From contig CALXQU010000006.1 in NCBI GenBank assembly GCA_944390725.1, positions 62,001 to 126,000 of the forward strand: 64,000 nt of DNA, written 5' to 3'. The notes under the pieces were generated by a model. That model ran no database searches. It was not told the DNA's origin and saw only the letters and a list, made by a program, of their open reading frames with translations. The translations under genes were made by a program, and so were the position numbers. Positions 26,377 through 33,579 of this stretch are shown piece by piece. Position 1 is the stretch's first letter; each line of letters opens with the position of its first letter. Source of the stretch: an uncultured Spirochaetaceae bacterium. Lineage in GTDB: Bacteria; Spirochaetota; Spirochaetia; Sphaerochaetales; Sphaerochaetaceae.

Positions 26377-27639
26377 ATGGCAAAAGCAGATTACCTTCAG
26401 ATCCTCAGGGAGGAGCTCGTGCCGGCTCTCGGCTGCACGGAACCGATCGCGCTGGCTTATGGTGCAGCTGAATGCAGGCGCATACTGGGCATGGTGCCTG
26501 AACGCATAGAGGCCAGGTGCAGCGGCAATATCGTGAAGAACGTCAAGGGAGTCGTCGTGCCTAACTGCGGTGGCCTGAAGGGCATCGAGGCCGCGGTTGT
26601 CGCAGGTGCGCTTTACGGTGATGCCGGCAGGGGGCTTGAGGTGCTCTCCTCCATTTCCGATGATGATGCCGCGGCGCTTCCGGAAAGGATCCGGGAGATC
26701 CCTGTCGATGTGAAGCTGCTTGAAACCCCCGCCAAGCTCCATTTCATGATCACGATGGAAGGCGGTGGACATAGCGCGTCTGTTGAGATAGTCAACCACC
26801 ATACGAATATCTCGAAGGCTGAGAAGGACGGCAAGGTAATCGCCGCAGGGGATGATTCCTCCGATGAGGGCAACTCAGGGCTTGCTGACAGATCCGGCAT
26901 GAGCGTCGGGGACATCATAGCATTCGGCGAGACGGCTCCTCTTCATGAGCTCGAGGAGATTATCGGACCGCAGATCCGCTGCAATGCCGCGATAAGCAGG
27001 GAAGGGCTTGATGGCCATTATGGAGCTGAGGTCGGCCGTACCATCATCTCCAGCTATGCCAGCCTTGATGCGAGGATGGCGGCTTCCGCAGCTGCAGGCT
27101 CCGATGCCAGGATGAGCGGCTGCAGCCTCCCTGTCGTGATAAACAGCGGCAGCGGCAACCAGGGCATAACGGCATCGATGCCTGTCATCGTCTATGCCGA
27201 GGAGAAGGGGGTATCCCATGAGAGGCTGGTGAGGGCGCTTGCCATCAGCAACCTCGTGGCAATCCATCAGAAGACAGGCATAGGGCGGCTTTCCGCCTAC
27301 TGCGGAGCTGTCTCTGCCGCAGCTGGTGCCGGCGCTGCCGTGACATGGCTTGAGGGCGGGGACCTCGAGGCAATCGATGATACCATCGTCAATACCCTCG
27401 CCACCGTCTCCGGCATGATCTGCGATGGGGCCAAGCCATCATGTGCAGGCAAGATCGCAGTGGCAGTGTCGTCGGCGCTGCTGGCGAACAGGATGGCAAT
27501 GGCCGGAAGGTGCTACAGGTCAGGCGAGGGAATCGTCAAGGATGATGTCGAGAAGACCGTTTCCGGGATAGGGCAGATTGCCAGCGACGGGATGTCCGAG
27601 ACAGATTCGGTCATACTGTCCGTGATGATGGAATGCTAG
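26377..27639 (+). CDS. cyuA: L-cysteine desulfidase (CyuA/UPF0597 family)
   Basis: 420 residues. Breaks L-cysteine to pyruvate, ammonia and sulfide with an oxygen-sensitive 4Fe-4S cluster. Conserved cysteines are visible: C20 in LGCTEPIA, and the later ones in AYCGAVSAA and GMICDGAKPSCAGK that hold the cluster. Family signatures SGSGNQG and EGGGHSASVEIVNHHTNI also match. Preceded by the ATPase terminator; a single gene. It fits an anaerobic lifestyle and would feed sulfide for iron-sulfur synthesis. Confidence 0.9.
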   Translation: MAKADYLQILREELVPALGCTEPIALAYGAAECRRILGMVPERIEARCSGNIVKNVKGVVVPNCGGLKGIEAAVVAGALYGDAGRGLEVLSSISDDDAAALPERIREIPVDVKLLETPAKLHFMITMEGGGHSASVEIVNHHTNISKAEKDGKVIAAGDDSSDEGNSGLADRSGMSVGDIIAFGETAPLHELEEIIGPQIRCNAAISREGLDGHYGAEVGRTIISSYASLDARMAASAAAGSDARMSGCSLPVVINSGSGNQGITASMPVIVYAEEKGVSHERLVRALAISNLVAIHQKTGIGRLSAYCGAVSAAAGAGAAVTWLEGGDLEAIDDTIVNTLATVSGMICDGAKPSCAGKIAVAVSSALLANRMAMAGRCYRSGEGIVKDDVEKTVSGIGQIASDGMSETDSVILSVMMEC

Positions 27640-27641
27640 GC

Positions 27642-27670
27642 TTGATACATTCAGGCTATTTGTGTAGACT
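27642..27670 (+). promoter_or_regulatory. tRNA promoter
   Basis: TTGATA, exactly 17 bases and TAGACT, ending 13 bases before the mature tRNA start. Confidence 0.7.
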
Positions 27671-27683
27671 CATTCCGTTAAGG

Positions 27684-27756
27684 GGGCTCTTAGCTCAGCG
27701 GTTAGAGCAAAGGACTCATAATCCTTGGGTCGCCGGTTCAAATCCAGCAGGGCCCA
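27684..27756 (+). tRNA. tRNA-Ile(CAT), lysidine type
   Basis: Full cloverleaf: acceptor GGGCTCT/AGGGCCC, D-arm GCTC/GAGC, anticodon arm AAGGA-CTCATAA-TCCTT with CAT at 27717-27719, T-arm GCCGG/CCAGC with one C-A mismatch, discriminator A. The body closely resembles E. coli ileX tRNA (TTAGCTCAG.GGTTAGAGC, TCATAATC, GGTTCAA.TCCAGCAG), so I read CAT as the TilS-modified isoleucine AUA decoder, not Met. CCA is not encoded. The island repeat begins inside its last two bases. Confidence 0.93.
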
Positions 27757-27836
27757 TCAACAAATGCAAAAGGTGATGTAAAGCCTTTTATTGCAAAGCA
27801 GGGAGCGGTAATCCAAGGAGCCGCTCCTTATTTTTT
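27755..27836 (+). repeat. Island repeat, copy A (two-hairpin element)
   Basis: Starts with CATCAACAAATGC, then hairpin 1 (AAAAGG/CCTTTT, 27768-27789) and hairpin 2 (GGAGCGG at 27802, CCGCTCC at 27821) followed by a T-run. It probably also terminates the tRNA transcript. Related copies lie at 28021, 29383 and 33082. Confidence 0.75.
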
Positions 27837-27950
27837 CTTTCATGTTCTTCAGGAACCAGGGGTAAGAGAACTTTCCAGGGAGTAGGTTCCATGCTATATT
27901 ATAGTCAGGTCGGACACCAAGCCGAACAGGGGCGAGTTCCCCGCCGTAGA

Positions 27951-27980
27951 GCCAGAGGTAGACCTCTGGCAATTTCTTTG
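27951..27980 (+). terminator. Strong hairpin in a gene-free stretch
   Basis: GCCAGAGG, loop TAGA, CCTCTGGC, then AATTTCTTT. It follows a second dyad (GGGG/CCCC near 27928) and a possible TTTCCA-N17-TATATT promoter. A short structured transcript or the decayed 3' end of a mobile gene would both fit. Nothing else is recognisable between copies A and B of the repeat. Confidence 0.5.
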
Positions 27981-28020
27981 TAAGGGGCTTGTCTTGTCAG
28001 TTCTGTCAATCCATATCGAT

Positions 28021-28090
28021 GAAAGCGGTATTACAAAGCCTTTTCTTAGCAAATGAGGGCGGTAATCCAAGGAACCGCTCCATTTTTTTT
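28021..28090 (+). repeat. Island repeat, copy B (degenerate)
   Basis: GCGGTATTACAAAGCC, TTTTCTTAGCAAATGAG and GGCGGTAATCCAAGGA match copy C almost base for base. The second stem is imperfect here (GGGCGG against CCGCTCC) but a T8 run follows. Confidence 0.65.
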
Positions 28091-28190
28091 ACAGGATCCA
28101 TCAGAATGGCGGCATATTCATTGATACGCCCTTGAGGATTTCACTGGATGAAGACCTTGGATTTTCCTTTTTGGCTATGTTTGCGCCGCG

Positions 28191-28240
28191 TTGTGTTTTT
28201 TGATAATCACTTTATAATTTAAGTAGGGATTTCCCTACTT
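28191..28240 (+). promoter_or_regulatory. Promoter and palindromic operator of the AbrB/PIN toxin-antitoxin operon
   Basis: TTGTGT, 16 bases, TATAAT (28213-28218), then a near-perfect 20-bp palindrome AAGTAGGGA-TT-TCCCTACTT (28221-28240) at the transcription start. This is the expected autoregulation site for an antitoxin. Confidence 0.7.
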
Positions 28241-28267
28241 ATCATACTTGTATGGAGGGATATTTAT

Positions 28268-28537
28268 ATGACAGCTTTCATAGACAGCGCAAAAGTGATG
28301 GCAAAGGGCCAGGTGACGATTCCCAAGGATGTAAGGAAGACCCTCGGAATTTCGAATGGTGACAGGATCTCCTTTATTGTAGAAGGAAATACGGTTAGAA
28401 TAGTCAATTCAGCAGTCTACGCTATGCAGGTGCTGCAACAGGAGATGAAGGGAGAAGCCCGGAAAGCTGGATTGGTAAATGATGATGACATCGTCAATCT
28501 TGTGACAGAAATGAGAAAAGAGGAAATGAACGAGTGA
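28268..28537 (+). CDS. AbrB/MazE-type (SpoVT-AbrB) antitoxin
   Basis: 89 residues. The swapped-hairpin DNA-binding domain is VMAKGQVTIPKDVRKTLGISNGDRISFIVEGNTVRI near residues 10-45; the acidic tail likely wraps the toxin. GGAGGG precedes the ATG. It overlaps the PIN-domain gene by 4 bp (GTGA), the classic arrangement for a toxin-antitoxin pair. Base composition is more AT-rich than the core genome here. Confidence 0.9.
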   Translation: MTAFIDSAKVMAKGQVTIPKDVRKTLGISNGDRISFIVEGNTVRIVNSAVYAMQVLQQEMKGEARKAGLVNDDDIVNLVTEMRKEEMNE

Positions 28538-28935
28538 AGGTTCTGATTGATACGAATATCCTCATTTCTGCAGCATTATTCCCAGACAGTACTTCATCCA
28601 AGGCATATGCAAAGGCTGTATCGTACCCATATGAAGCAGTTGTCTGTGAGCAGAACATCGATGAAATGAAGCGGATCTTCTATCGGAAGTTCCCGCATAG
28701 AATCGATGCGCTTGATAGATTCCTGGCGGCAGCTCTCCTTGTTCTGGATATCATCTCTGTACCGGATGAAAAAGATGCAAGGGAAAAACAGATCAGGGAT
28801 TATTATGATCGTCCTATTCTGAGATCTGCCATAAAAGCAGGAGCGGACATCCTGTTGACTGGGGACAAGGGTTTTCTTGAATCGGGGATTGCTGATCCAA
28901 GGATTATGACTGCAGCTGAGTTTATGGGGCTATAG
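28534..28935 (+). CDS. PIN-domain toxin (VapC-like ribonuclease)
   Basis: 133 residues starting at GTG. Acidic active-site residues are recognisable: D6 in IDTNILISA, E in NIDEMKRIF, and D/D in LTGDKGFLE. PIN toxins cut tRNA or rRNA when the antitoxin is lost. The long spacer helix and the IRDYYDRPILRSAIKAGADILLTGDKGF block fit the COG1569 branch. Partner of the upstream AbrB-type antitoxin. Confidence 0.88.
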   Translation: MKVLIDTNILISAALFPDSTSSKAYAKAVSYPYEAVVCEQNIDEMKRIFYRKFPHRIDALDRFLAAALLVLDIISVPDEKDAREKQIRDYYDRPILRSAIKAGADILLTGDKGFLESGIADPRIMTAAEFMGL

Positions 28936-28976
28936 CATATTTGGCTATTCTCAGTATTGGCAGAAGGAGACAGCCC

Positions 28977-29421
28977 ATGAAGAACAAAATCGGATACTGC
29001 GGACTAAAAGTGTGATGCATATATAGCAACTATCACTGATGATCAGGCTTTAAGGGAGAAAACTGCAGCACTATGGGCAAACCTGAATAATACTCCTATC
29101 CTACCTGAACACATCAATTGCGATGGCTGTCGCGAAAATGGAACAAGGGCAACATTCTGTGAGCATCTCTGTGAAATACGCAGATGCGCAAAGGAAAAGG
29201 ATATTCCTACCTGCATCGACTGCGCTGATTTCAGTACCTGCCGGATTATCAAAGGCTTTCTCGAGAACAATCCATCTGCTTTTGACAATCTTAGGATAAT
29301 CCAGCAAGACTGGCCACACCTATCATTTTCAGTCACCTCTGCAAAAGTTTCGCACGCTTGTATCATCAAGAGCATTCAAACACATCAACAAACGCAAAAG
29401 GTATTACAAGCCTTTTCTTAG
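28977..29421 (+). pseudogene. Frameshifted DUF3795 cysteine-rich protein, 3' end lost into repeat C
   Basis: ATG at 28977 begins MKNKIGYCGLK and then hits TGA because of one extra G at about 29010. Removing it gives GYCGLKCDAYIAT and an open frame with CDGC, CEHLCEIRRCA, CIDCADFSTC and IIKGF, the zinc-binding pattern of DUF3795. The frame runs without its own stop into repeat copy C and ends there at 29421. Either the sequence has a 1-base error, or the gene is dead and the repeat replaced its tail. Confidence 0.7.
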
Positions 29422-29462
29422 CAAACGAAGAGCGGTAATCCAAGGAGCTGCTCCTTATTTTC
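29383..29462 (+). repeat. Island repeat, copy C
   Basis: Identity with copy A begins at CATCAACAAA, including the two bases that in copy A belong to the tRNA 3' end. Hairpin 1 is AAAAGG-TATTACAAG-CCTTTT; hairpin 2 is AGAGCGG...GCTGCTCCTT. It ends the DUF3795 remnant. Confidence 0.75.
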
Positions 29463-29493
29463 CATTCGCCTCCGAATCAGAACGGAATACACT

Positions 29494-29522
29494 TTGACAC
29501 AATGTAAACTATGTATTACATT
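29494..29522 (+). promoter_or_regulatory. Promoter/operator of the RelBE-type operon
   Basis: TTGACA, 17 bases, TACATT (29517-29522). An inverted repeat AATGTA-N10-TACATT (29501-29522) covers spacer and -10, fitting antitoxin autorepression. Confidence 0.7.
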
Positions 29523-29541
29523 TTTCCGAGAGGAGGATGAT

Positions 29542-29775
29542 ATGGCACTGACATCCACAGTAACATTCAGAACTACTCCAGAACTGAAGGAACGTGTCGA
29601 CAATCTTGCCAAGAGAACAAGGCGCAGCGCTGGCTTCTACTACAATGTCCTCCTTGAGGATTACCTCTCTGAGATAGAGGATATCTATGATGCCATAGAC
29701 ATAAGCGAAAAAGTCAGAGCCGGAAAGGAAAAGACCTATTCATCTGATGAAATCAGGAAAGATCTTGGTCTATGA
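29542..29775 (+). CDS. RelB/DinJ-like ribbon-helix-helix antitoxin
   Basis: 77 residues. N-terminal strand STVTFRTTPELKERVDNLAKRTRRS is a ribbon-helix-helix DNA-binding unit; the acidic C-terminal half (IEDIYDAIDISEKVRAG) would neutralise the toxin. ATG at 29542 follows GAGAGGAGG. Overlaps the toxin gene by 4 bp (ATGA). Confidence 0.85.
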   Translation: MALTSTVTFRTTPELKERVDNLAKRTRRSAGFYYNVLLEDYLSEIEDIYDAIDISEKVRAGKEKTYSSDEIRKDLGL

Positions 29776-30026
29776 GGATTGAATATACCGAAACGGCAAG
29801 AAAACAGCTCAAGAAGCTCGACAAGGCCATGCAGAAGAGGATTCTTGATTACATGGATGAAGTCGCTCTCCTTGAGAATCCCAGAAGCAGAGGCAAAGCT
29901 CTTGTCGAGAACATGCGAGGCCTATGGCGTTATCGTGTCGGGAATTACAGGGTAATCTGCGAAATCCAGGATTCGAGGATTATAATCTCTGTGCTTAAGA
30001 TCGGGCACAGAAAGAATATCTATTGA
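29772..30026 (+). CDS. RelE/ParE-family toxin
   Basis: 84 residues with the whole RelE fold pattern: YTETARKQLKKLDKAMQKRIL, LWRYRVGNYRVICEIQD and a basic C-terminal strand VLKIGHRKNIY. The conserved R/K positions of ribosome-dependent RNases are present. It pairs with the preceding antitoxin and is followed with a one-base overlap by the YdeI-like gene. Confidence 0.9.
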   Translation: MRIEYTETARKQLKKLDKAMQKRILDYMDEVALLENPRSRGKALVENMRGLWRYRVGNYRVICEIQDSRIIISVLKIGHRKNIY

Positions 30027-30679
30027 TGGAACTGATGGAACTTCAGATGAAAAAGGAAAGGGCATGCGCTCATATTGCCGCGGAAAAGAACTTAAAGAAT
30101 CTACAACAGGAATATCAGAATATCCTTGCACTTACCACAAGGCACGAATTCAGGAAATGGCTTGAGGAGAATTCAGCTGCAGAATCTGAATGCTATCTTT
30201 TCTTAAAGAGAGGAAAACCTGTGGACAATGAGCATTTCTGGTATCTCGATGCTGTGGAAGAAGCCCTCTGTTTCGGCTGGATCGATAGCACCATCCGGAT
30301 GATATCAGGAAAGGCCATGCAGCGCTTCTCGCCAAGAAGGGCAGCATCAGGCTGGACAGAGCTCAACAAAGAGAGGGTGCGGAGACTGGAAAAACTCGGA
30401 CTGATGACAGAAGCGGGTAGAGCCGTGCTTCCTCCGATGGGGCAGAAAAGCTTCAAACCAGATTATGAAGTCGTGGCTGCATTGAAAGCAGCAAGAGTCT
30501 GGTCAAGATTCCGGACATTCCACCCTCTGTATCAGCGTATCAGGCTTTCAAACCTCGCCTTCTGCAAGGTCCGTCATCCCTCTTCTTACGCAAGGATGCT
30601 TTCCCATGTAATAGAAGAGACGGGAAAAGGAAGGATGTATGGCAGCTGGAATGATTACGGGAGGCTCCTGGATTATTAA
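30026..30679 (+). CDS. YdeI/OmpD-associated (bacteriocin-protection) family protein
   Basis: About 217 residues. The core (EFRKWLEENSAAESECYLFLKRGK, YLDAVEEALCFGWIDSTIR, RFSPRRAASGWTELNKERVRRLEKLGLMTEAG) is the YdeI family hallmark. Biochemical function is unknown; relatives have been linked to resistance to peptides. The start is uncertain: ATG at 30026, 30035 or 30047, none with a good ribosome site. It seems to be co-transcribed with relE. Confidence 0.8.
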   Translation: MELMELQMKKERACAHIAAEKNLKNLQQEYQNILALTTRHEFRKWLEENSAAESECYLFLKRGKPVDNEHFWYLDAVEEALCFGWIDSTIRMISGKAMQRFSPRRAASGWTELNKERVRRLEKLGLMTEAGRAVLPPMGQKSFKPDYEVVAALKAARVWSRFRTFHPLYQRIRLSNLAFCKVRHPSSYARMLSHVIEETGKGRMYGSWNDYGRLLDY

Positions 30680-31044
30680 CGGGAAGTAATCAACACCCCT
30701 TCTATGAAGGAACAAACCGAGCATCTCCCCAGTCCTCGGATCCTGCCCGCAGTAAGCTGTTCCGATGACAAGCCTCTCATCCGGCGACAGATCCATCAGA
30801 AGCTCCTCGGCTTTCGTCAGCGCCTCACGCACGTTGAGATAGCACGATGTCTAGGTGTCATCATTGTTTCTGTATTCGACACAGACTGCTTGCACCACGC
30901 GGATGTCCATGATTCTGGTTCATGGCCATCGGATGATAGGATGTGATTACTTTTGCAGAAACTGGATTTCCGCTTGTGTTGTTCTATTGGATATGTAAAA
31001 TAAAGACAGAGATAAAACTTTGTTTTTATCCAGAGAGGGAATCT
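30680..31044. other. 365-bp gap; possible fragment on the minus strand
   Basis: The minus strand 30832-30685 reads VREALTKAEELLMDLSPDERLVIG and then TAYCGQDPRTGEMLGLFLHRRG, which looks protein-like. It has a stop just upstream and no proper end, so at best it is a gene fragment of unknown family. The right end should hold the TetR promoter. Confidence 0.3.
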
Positions 31045-31677
31045 ATGCCGAAAGTAGCTTATTCCGAAGAAGACAGGGAACGCATCAGGGCAGAACTTAT
31101 TTCTGTGGGGCTTGAGCTGATGACGAAGCAAGGCATACGGCATACAACAGTAGAGCAGGTATATAAGAGGGTTGGCATTTCAAGAACATTTTTCTATACC
31201 TTCTTCTCCACAAAAGAAGATCTGATACTTGAGACGCTATATCTGCAACAGCCCAAAGTCATTGATTATGCTCATAAGCTGATGGCTGATACTGCTCTGA
31301 GCTGGCATGAGGCTGTAAAGAAATTCCTCCATGATTGCTGCTATGGTGAAGAGAATGGGATCGCAGTCTTGACAATCGAGGAACAGCAGCTCATTTTCAA
31401 GCGCTTATCGAAGGAGAGCTATCAGCTATTCCGCCAGAAGCAGCAATGGCTTTTTGGGGAAATCCTGGAAAGCTTCGGGATAAAGGCAGACATAAAGCGG
31501 GTCAATCTGTTTACAAACCTGAGCCTGTCCGTGATGGTCATACGCAGAGCCCTCCCAGATACCCTGCCCCTGCTGGTTCCGGAAGCGGCTGATGAAGCTG
31601 TTGATTTCCAGCTTGATGCAATCGTCGGTATCCTGGAGAAACTGAAAACGGAGGTACGGATTCCGAGTGATGATTAA
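31045..31677 (+). CDS. TetR/AcrR-family transcriptional regulator
   Basis: 210 residues. N-terminal helix-turn-helix TKQGIRHTTVEQVYKRVGISRTFFYTFFSTKEDLI, then an all-helical ligand domain. ATG at 31045 is placed before MPKVAYSEEDRERIR after GAGAGGGA; upstream in-frame codons are untranslated. The regulated gene is not obvious: neighbours are a YdeI-like gene and a DUF1266 gene in the same direction. AT-rich, part of the accessory island. Confidence 0.88.
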   Translation: MPKVAYSEEDRERIRAELISVGLELMTKQGIRHTTVEQVYKRVGISRTFFYTFFSTKEDLILETLYLQQPKVIDYAHKLMADTALSWHEAVKKFLHDCCYGEENGIAVLTIEEQQLIFKRLSKESYQLFRQKQQWLFGEILESFGIKADIKRVNLFTNLSLSVMVIRRALPDTLPLLVPEAADEAVDFQLDAIVGILEKLKTEVRIPSDD

Positions 31678-31854
31678 ATGAATCCGTCCGGGCTTTTACC
31701 CTGTAAAGCTCGGGTGGTTTTGCATTACCCAGAATAAAGATAAATCTCAAAATCAGTCTTTATTCTGGCACTGAAAACAGCAAAGGATAATCTTGGATGG
31801 AGATATTTGATCTGTTCCTGAGCAATTTCCCGATGGATGAGGAGGAAAAGGAAA

Positions 31855-33012
31855 ATGATTGACATTGACGAAATACGGAAGAGAACTGAAGAATCGATGC
31901 GGAAGTGCTTTGAGAAAAGCAGGGAGCTGGTTGATGCGATTGAAGTTCCCAGCCAAGGAAATGAAGCAGATCCTTCTGATACTGACACGGCTGAAGATCC
32001 CAATGCCGGCAATGAGAGGCAAGTTGAGATTCTTGGCCAGATATTCAGCGCTGGTGACATGGCGCAGATGGCTGCCAGCGAAGATCTATTGAGAAAGATG
32101 GTGGAAGAGAAAGTCGCAGAGGCCACTGCTTCTGCAGGAGGGAACATAATGGAGCAGCTGTTTGGAGAAGATATGGGCGTCCTTGCAGCAGCTCTGGAAA
32201 TGCTGGATACTGAGGATGCTGACGAAGACGGACCGGCATTCAGCCTTGAAATGGAGGCAGCTCTCTATACTGCATTGGAAGACGCAATGGCCCGGATTGA
32301 ATCACTGCCCGAACCAGATCCCATTGCTTATCAGAAAGATGATGCGAAATGGAATCGATTCGGCATATTGCTCTCAGGAATCGTATCGGACCTGAATGAT
32401 CATGATCTAAGCAGGATGGATGTGGAAGAGCATATCCCTGTCATGGAACAGAAAATCGTCTCTATTGTCCGTCGCTCCTGGGGCATAAACGGTCGTAGCG
32501 AACTGCTGGATATGATCCGCTATCTGGCACAGGATGGGTATATCATGCGCTATCAGCTCTATGCGGAAGCGTCTTCGCCGGAAGAGCTGATGGATGAAAC
32601 CATGGATGAAGATGATCGTGAATCCACAAGGCGGGCATGGAGATTCGCTCAGCGATATAAAGACCATTACTCACCAGACTTCATGGCGGGATGGGATACT
32701 GGACGTGCAGCGATGCTGGCTCGATGGGGATGTTATCTGGGATGGATTACTGAGAACGAGGCGGTTGGGATCCTATGGGATCTATCACACAGTGCGGCAG
32801 AAAAGTTCCATAGCTGGCGTGAATTTGCCGAGTCCTACCTTTTTGGAGGGCTTATGTGGAAATTGCTGTGCGGTGACAGCTCTGCTGGAAGCTATCTCGG
32901 TTACATCGCAGACGCAGCAACAGATCTTCTGATAGGAAAAACAGAAGACAACAGCGGACAATGGCGTGATTGTCCTTGGCCTGCGAGGAGAAAGATAGGC
33001 TTCGTATTATGA
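31855..33012 (+). CDS. DUF1266-domain protein
   Basis: 385 residues. N-terminal 170 residues are acidic and helical; the C-terminal half has the DUF1266 pattern (SWGINGRSELLDMIRYL, AWDxGR-like GWDTGRAAMLARWGCYLGWITENEA, SWREFAESYLFGGLMWK). The family is frequent beside polymorphic-toxin or contact-system genes but has no known activity. ATG at 31855 follows GAGGAGGAAAAGG. A 21-codon frame at 31797-31862 overlaps its start and may couple translation. Confidence 0.8.
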   Translation: MIDIDEIRKRTEESMRKCFEKSRELVDAIEVPSQGNEADPSDTDTAEDPNAGNERQVEILGQIFSAGDMAQMAASEDLLRKMVEEKVAEATASAGGNIMEQLFGEDMGVLAAALEMLDTEDADEDGPAFSLEMEAALYTALEDAMARIESLPEPDPIAYQKDDAKWNRFGILLSGIVSDLNDHDLSRMDVEEHIPVMEQKIVSIVRRSWGINGRSELLDMIRYLAQDGYIMRYQLYAEASSPEELMDETMDEDDRESTRRAWRFAQRYKDHYSPDFMAGWDTGRAAMLARWGCYLGWITENEAVGILWDLSHSAAEKFHSWREFAESYLFGGLMWKLLCGDSSAGSYLGYIADAATDLLIGKTEDNSGQWRDCPWPARRKIGFVL

Positions 33013-33081
33013 TCTCAAACCATCAGACGGAGTGAATAGATTCAAGTTTACATGAAATACTCATCTGAATAAGGAGTCTTA

Positions 33082-33117
33082 AATAAGGAGCGGTAATACA
33101 AGGAGCCGCTCCTTATT
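33082..33117 (+). repeat. Island repeat, copy D (hairpin 2 only)
   Basis: AATAAGGAGCGG and CCGCTCCTTATT make a perfect 12-bp inverted repeat around TAATACAAGGAG; the loop matches TAATCCAAGGAG of copies A to C. The first hairpin is missing. It sits 70 bases after the DUF1266 stop and may end that transcript. Confidence 0.75.
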
Positions 33118-33256
33118 GTATGCCAAGGATCTAGGTGATAGCAGTATGCAGATACAACTCACAATCCACAGATCGTAAACACTTCATATTCTTCAAAACA
33201 TCCAGCCACCAGGGAATCGCCTCTGTTATGATATCCTTGCAGAGTGGATTTGCCGT

Positions 33257-33496
33257 CTAGCTAAGCGTTACGATTCCTTCCCCTTGTCTTTTGCTGATAA
33301 CGTCAAGATCATAATAATCAAAATCCTCAATGACTTGGTGCATAAACTGCGTCAGTGAAGCCTTATCCCACAGATAGCCATCTATATTGATTGAATCAGA
33401 TAGCCAGTACTTATCACGATGATATCCTTTCTGCCACTCAAGATAACATGTACTGCCGGAAGCCTTCCGTTCAGTCTCATCTGCACATGCAGTTTT
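33257..33496 (-). pseudogene. 5'-truncated unknown gene fragment
   Basis: The frame between two stops has no start codon near its beginning. It reads ACADETERKASGSTCYLEWQ, then KGYHRDKYWLSDSINIDGYL, and ends DVISKRQGEGIVTLS. Its regular composition, and TAG followed by no continuation, suggest the last 75-80 residues of a lost gene. Family not recognised. The rest of 33013-33579 holds only repeat copy D and the promoter region of the next gene. Confidence 0.4.
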
Positions 33497-33579
33497 TTAT
33501 TGCTTGAGAAGGAACCTTTCGTATATTCTATAATAGAAAAGTGCAACAAGATGCAGAAATCATTCGTTGAGAGGCGAGG

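Noticed and set aside
27684..27756. tRNA-Met reading of the CAT anticodon
   Set aside because: The body and anticodon stem are much closer to the ileX-type tRNA-Ile(CAT), with lysidine expected at C34.
27757..27972. 71-codon minus-strand frame between tRNA and repeat B
   Set aside because: It runs through repeat copy A and the hairpins, has no ribosome site and no family-like pattern.
27755..29462. Repeat copies read as integron attC sites (they begin AACAAAYGC like some attC)
   Set aside because: No matching GTTRRRY core is found at the other end, spacing between copies is irregular, genes between are not simple promoterless cassettes, and no integrase is visible.
30548..30832. 95-codon minus-strand frame as a gene
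   Set aside because: Starts at GTG right after a stop and overlaps the end of the YdeI-like gene by 130 bases; at most a fragment.
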